From NCBI RefSeq assembly GCF_021412625.1, contig NZ_JAKCFI010000001.1, positions 186,001 through 250,000 of the forward strand: a DNA stretch of 64,000 nt, written 5' to 3'. The notes below the pieces were generated by a model. It was not told the DNA's origin. It made no database searches and saw only the letters and a list, made by a program, of their open reading frames with translations. This stretch comes from Myxococcus stipitatus. GTDB lineage: Bacteria; Myxococcota; Myxococcia; Myxococcales; Myxococcaceae. Positions 62,774 through 64,000 of this stretch are shown one piece after another (the stretch's first letter is position 1; the number at the start of each line of letters is the position of its first letter). The position numbers were made by a program, and so were the translations under genes.

Positions 62774-62995
62774 GTGCGGGGGCCAGCCTAGCGCACGGCC
62801 AGCCGAGGGCCAGTGGAGGGCCGTGTCGTCTCCCCGGAACGCCGTCACCGGGATGGCCGGGAGCACTGCTCGTATGGGTGCGAGGGGGGAGGCACGAGAG
62901 AGGCCGACTTCGACGTGGCGTTCGTGCGAAGAATCGTGGAGTCCCCGGGGCCCGCGCTGTCGCGGTCCCCGTCCACCCACACCCCGGAGTCGTCC

Positions 62996-63409
62996 ATGTC
63001 CGTGCCCAACCCCCGCAAGCTCTTCGTCAACCTGGCGGTCCGCGACCTGAAGCGCTCGATGGATTTCTTCGCCGCGCTCGGGTTCACCTTCAACCCGAAG
63101 TTCACCAACGAGCAGGCCGCGTGCATGGTCCTCAGCGAGGAGGGCTTCGTCATGCTCCTCACCGAGCCCTACTTCAAGACGTTCACCCAGCGGGCCGTCT
63201 GCGACACCCGTACCCAGACGGAGGGGCTGTTCGCCCTCTCGTGCTCCAGCCGCGCGGAGGTCGACGAGCTGGTGAAGAAGGCGCTCGCGGCGGGAGGCAC
63301 GCACGCGATGCCGCCCCAGGACCACGGCTTCATGTACGGCTGGAGCTTCTACGACCTGGATGGCCACCACTGGGAGGTCATGTGGATGGACCCGGCCGCC
63401 GTGGGGTGA
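62996..63409 (+). CDS. VOC-family (glyoxalase/dioxygenase-fold) protein
   Basis: 137 residues from the ATG at 62996. Two beta-alpha-beta-beta-beta units: KLFVNLAVRDLKRSMDFFAALGF at the start and WSFYDLDGHHWEVMWMD at the end. The Glu in HHWEVMW is at the usual metal-ligand place; the first ligand position is Asn (FVNLAV) rather than His. Proteins of this type (PhnB-like/extradiol-dioxygenase-like) act in small-molecule detoxification or resistance; the substrate is not known. It converges with the damaged efflux gene 15 bases away. Confidence 0.85.
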   Translation: MSVPNPRKLFVNLAVRDLKRSMDFFAALGFTFNPKFTNEQAACMVLSEEGFVMLLTEPYFKTFTQRAVCDTRTQTEGLFALSCSSRAEVDELVKKALAAGGTHAMPPQDHGFMYGWSFYDLDGHHWEVMWMDPAAVG

Positions 63410-63424
63410 GGCCGCGGGGGCGAC

Positions 63425-64000
63425 TCAAGGCTTCTTGGGCGGGCGGCCCCTCGCGTCCCAGCCGCCCCCCAACGCCTTGATGAGCCCGACGGTGGAGACC
63501 ATGCGCTGGCCCGCGAGCGCGACGAGCTTCTGCTCCGCGGCCAGCAGCGTGGCCTGCGTGGTGACGACCTGGAGGCAGGTCACGGTGCCACCTCGTACTG
63601 GGAGGTGACGACCTCCAGCGTCTGCCGGGCCAGCGCGACGGCCTCCTACCGAGTGGCCACCTCCTGCTCGAGGACCCGGAGGGACACCAGGTGGTCCTCC
63701 ACGTCGTGGAAGGCCTCGAGCCCGGTCTGCCGGTACCATGCAACGCCCTGCTCGTAGACCGCGCGGGGACCCCCGGAGGCGTCGCATCGAGCGGGGCGCG
63801 AGGCAGGGAGAAGCCCGAGGCGGGCTCGCCCACGAGCACCGCGATGGCGTGCTCATAGGCCGCGCGGGCAAGCTCGTTCTCCTGGGCCGAGGCCCTGGCG
63901 AGCGTCAGCTGCGTCTGGAGGACGTCGGAGCGCGCCCAGCGCGGCCAGGCCGACGAGCAGGACCCAGGGCCACACCCGCCGCGGTCGCAGGCCCCGGGGA
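63425..64000 (-). pseudogene. Remnants of an RND efflux operon: adapter N-terminus fused to a broken outer-membrane channel gene
   Basis: Read on the minus strand, bases 64000 to about 63932 encode a membrane-anchor start like those of HlyD/AcrA-type adapters (RRVWPWVLLVGLAALGAL). Then, in another frame, comes mid-part of a NodT/TolC-type outer-membrane factor (VLQTQLTLARASAQENELAR, AIAVLVGEPASGFSLPRAPL). The next part (VYEQGVAWYRQTGLEAFHDVED, SLRVLEQEVATR) follows in a third frame after loss of roughly 100 or more residues, with an in-frame TAG at 63648-63646. A last frame change leads to the conserved C-terminus LVALAGQRMVSTVGLIKALGGGW. The pump gene that normally sits between adapter and channel is absent. 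The operon is dead. Confidence 0.8.

Noticed and set aside
1-64000. tRNA, rRNA, riboswitch or insertion-sequence features
   Set aside because: No T-loop-like motifs in cloverleaf context, rRNA segments, transposase genes or terminal inverted repeats were found on reading; covariance-model searches would be needed to exclude small RNAs.

Overview
The window is high-GC DNA with the gene content of a myxobacterium (Myxococcota, most likely Myxococcaceae/Archangiaceae). The evidence is many secreted lipoproteins with a lipobox Cys, a MopE/FG-GAP protein, secreted M4, M57 and S1 proteases, a SUV3-type helicase, an alpha2-type glycyl-tRNA synthetase and a GapN-like aldehyde dehydrogenase. This assignment is inferred from gene families; no rRNA or other marker is present.

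Layout. 1-783: start of a membrane pyrophosphatase gene running off the left edge. 1495-4654: a secreted glycosidase-like protein and a translationally coupled pair of secreted proteases (M57 then S1). 5292-7071: a zinc-ribbon membrane protein whose repeat-coded tail decays past its stop codon. 7660-15833: a compact operon of small-molecule enzymes (basic small protein, PaaK-like ligase with carrier domain, TrpB2-like PLP enzyme, acyl-CoA dehydrogenase-like enzyme, stand-alone adenylation enzyme, esterase, DUF2490 protein). 15849-17095: an LRR-like protein abutting a truncated bestrophin gene. 17363-31645: mostly exported proteins, including a pseudo-metzincin, a copper-radical oxidase, an M4 protease with an internal P domain and a serpin. 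31849-46456: methyltransferase, SUV3 helicase, GlyRS, a CBM32-esterase, GapN-like enzyme and several lipoproteins.

46716-53361 holds the most novel locus. A minus-strand run of genes encodes a DUF6624 protein, a degenerate cupin, a JmjC-type cupin with an intact metal triad, a 51-residue precursor-like peptide ending in a Ser/Thr/Cys-rich tail, and a lanthipeptide dehydratase domain (DUF4135) with no LanC cyclase. A hairpin lies between the peptide gene and the dehydratase gene. This looks like an undescribed RiPP system: the dehydratase would act on the Ser/Thr of the peptide and the JmjC protein might hydroxylate it.

53569-64000: two tandem MuiA/DUF4139 proteins, one carrying an inserted carboxypeptidase-regulatory-like domain; a PPK2 polyphosphate kinase; Cys-rich lipoproteins; an amino-acid permease; a DUF2652 cyclase-like protein; a VOC protein; and, at the right edge, the wreck of an RND efflux operon (adapter and outer-membrane channel fragments joined by deletions, with a stop codon and frame changes).

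No tRNA, rRNA, CRISPR array or intact insertion sequence was recognised.
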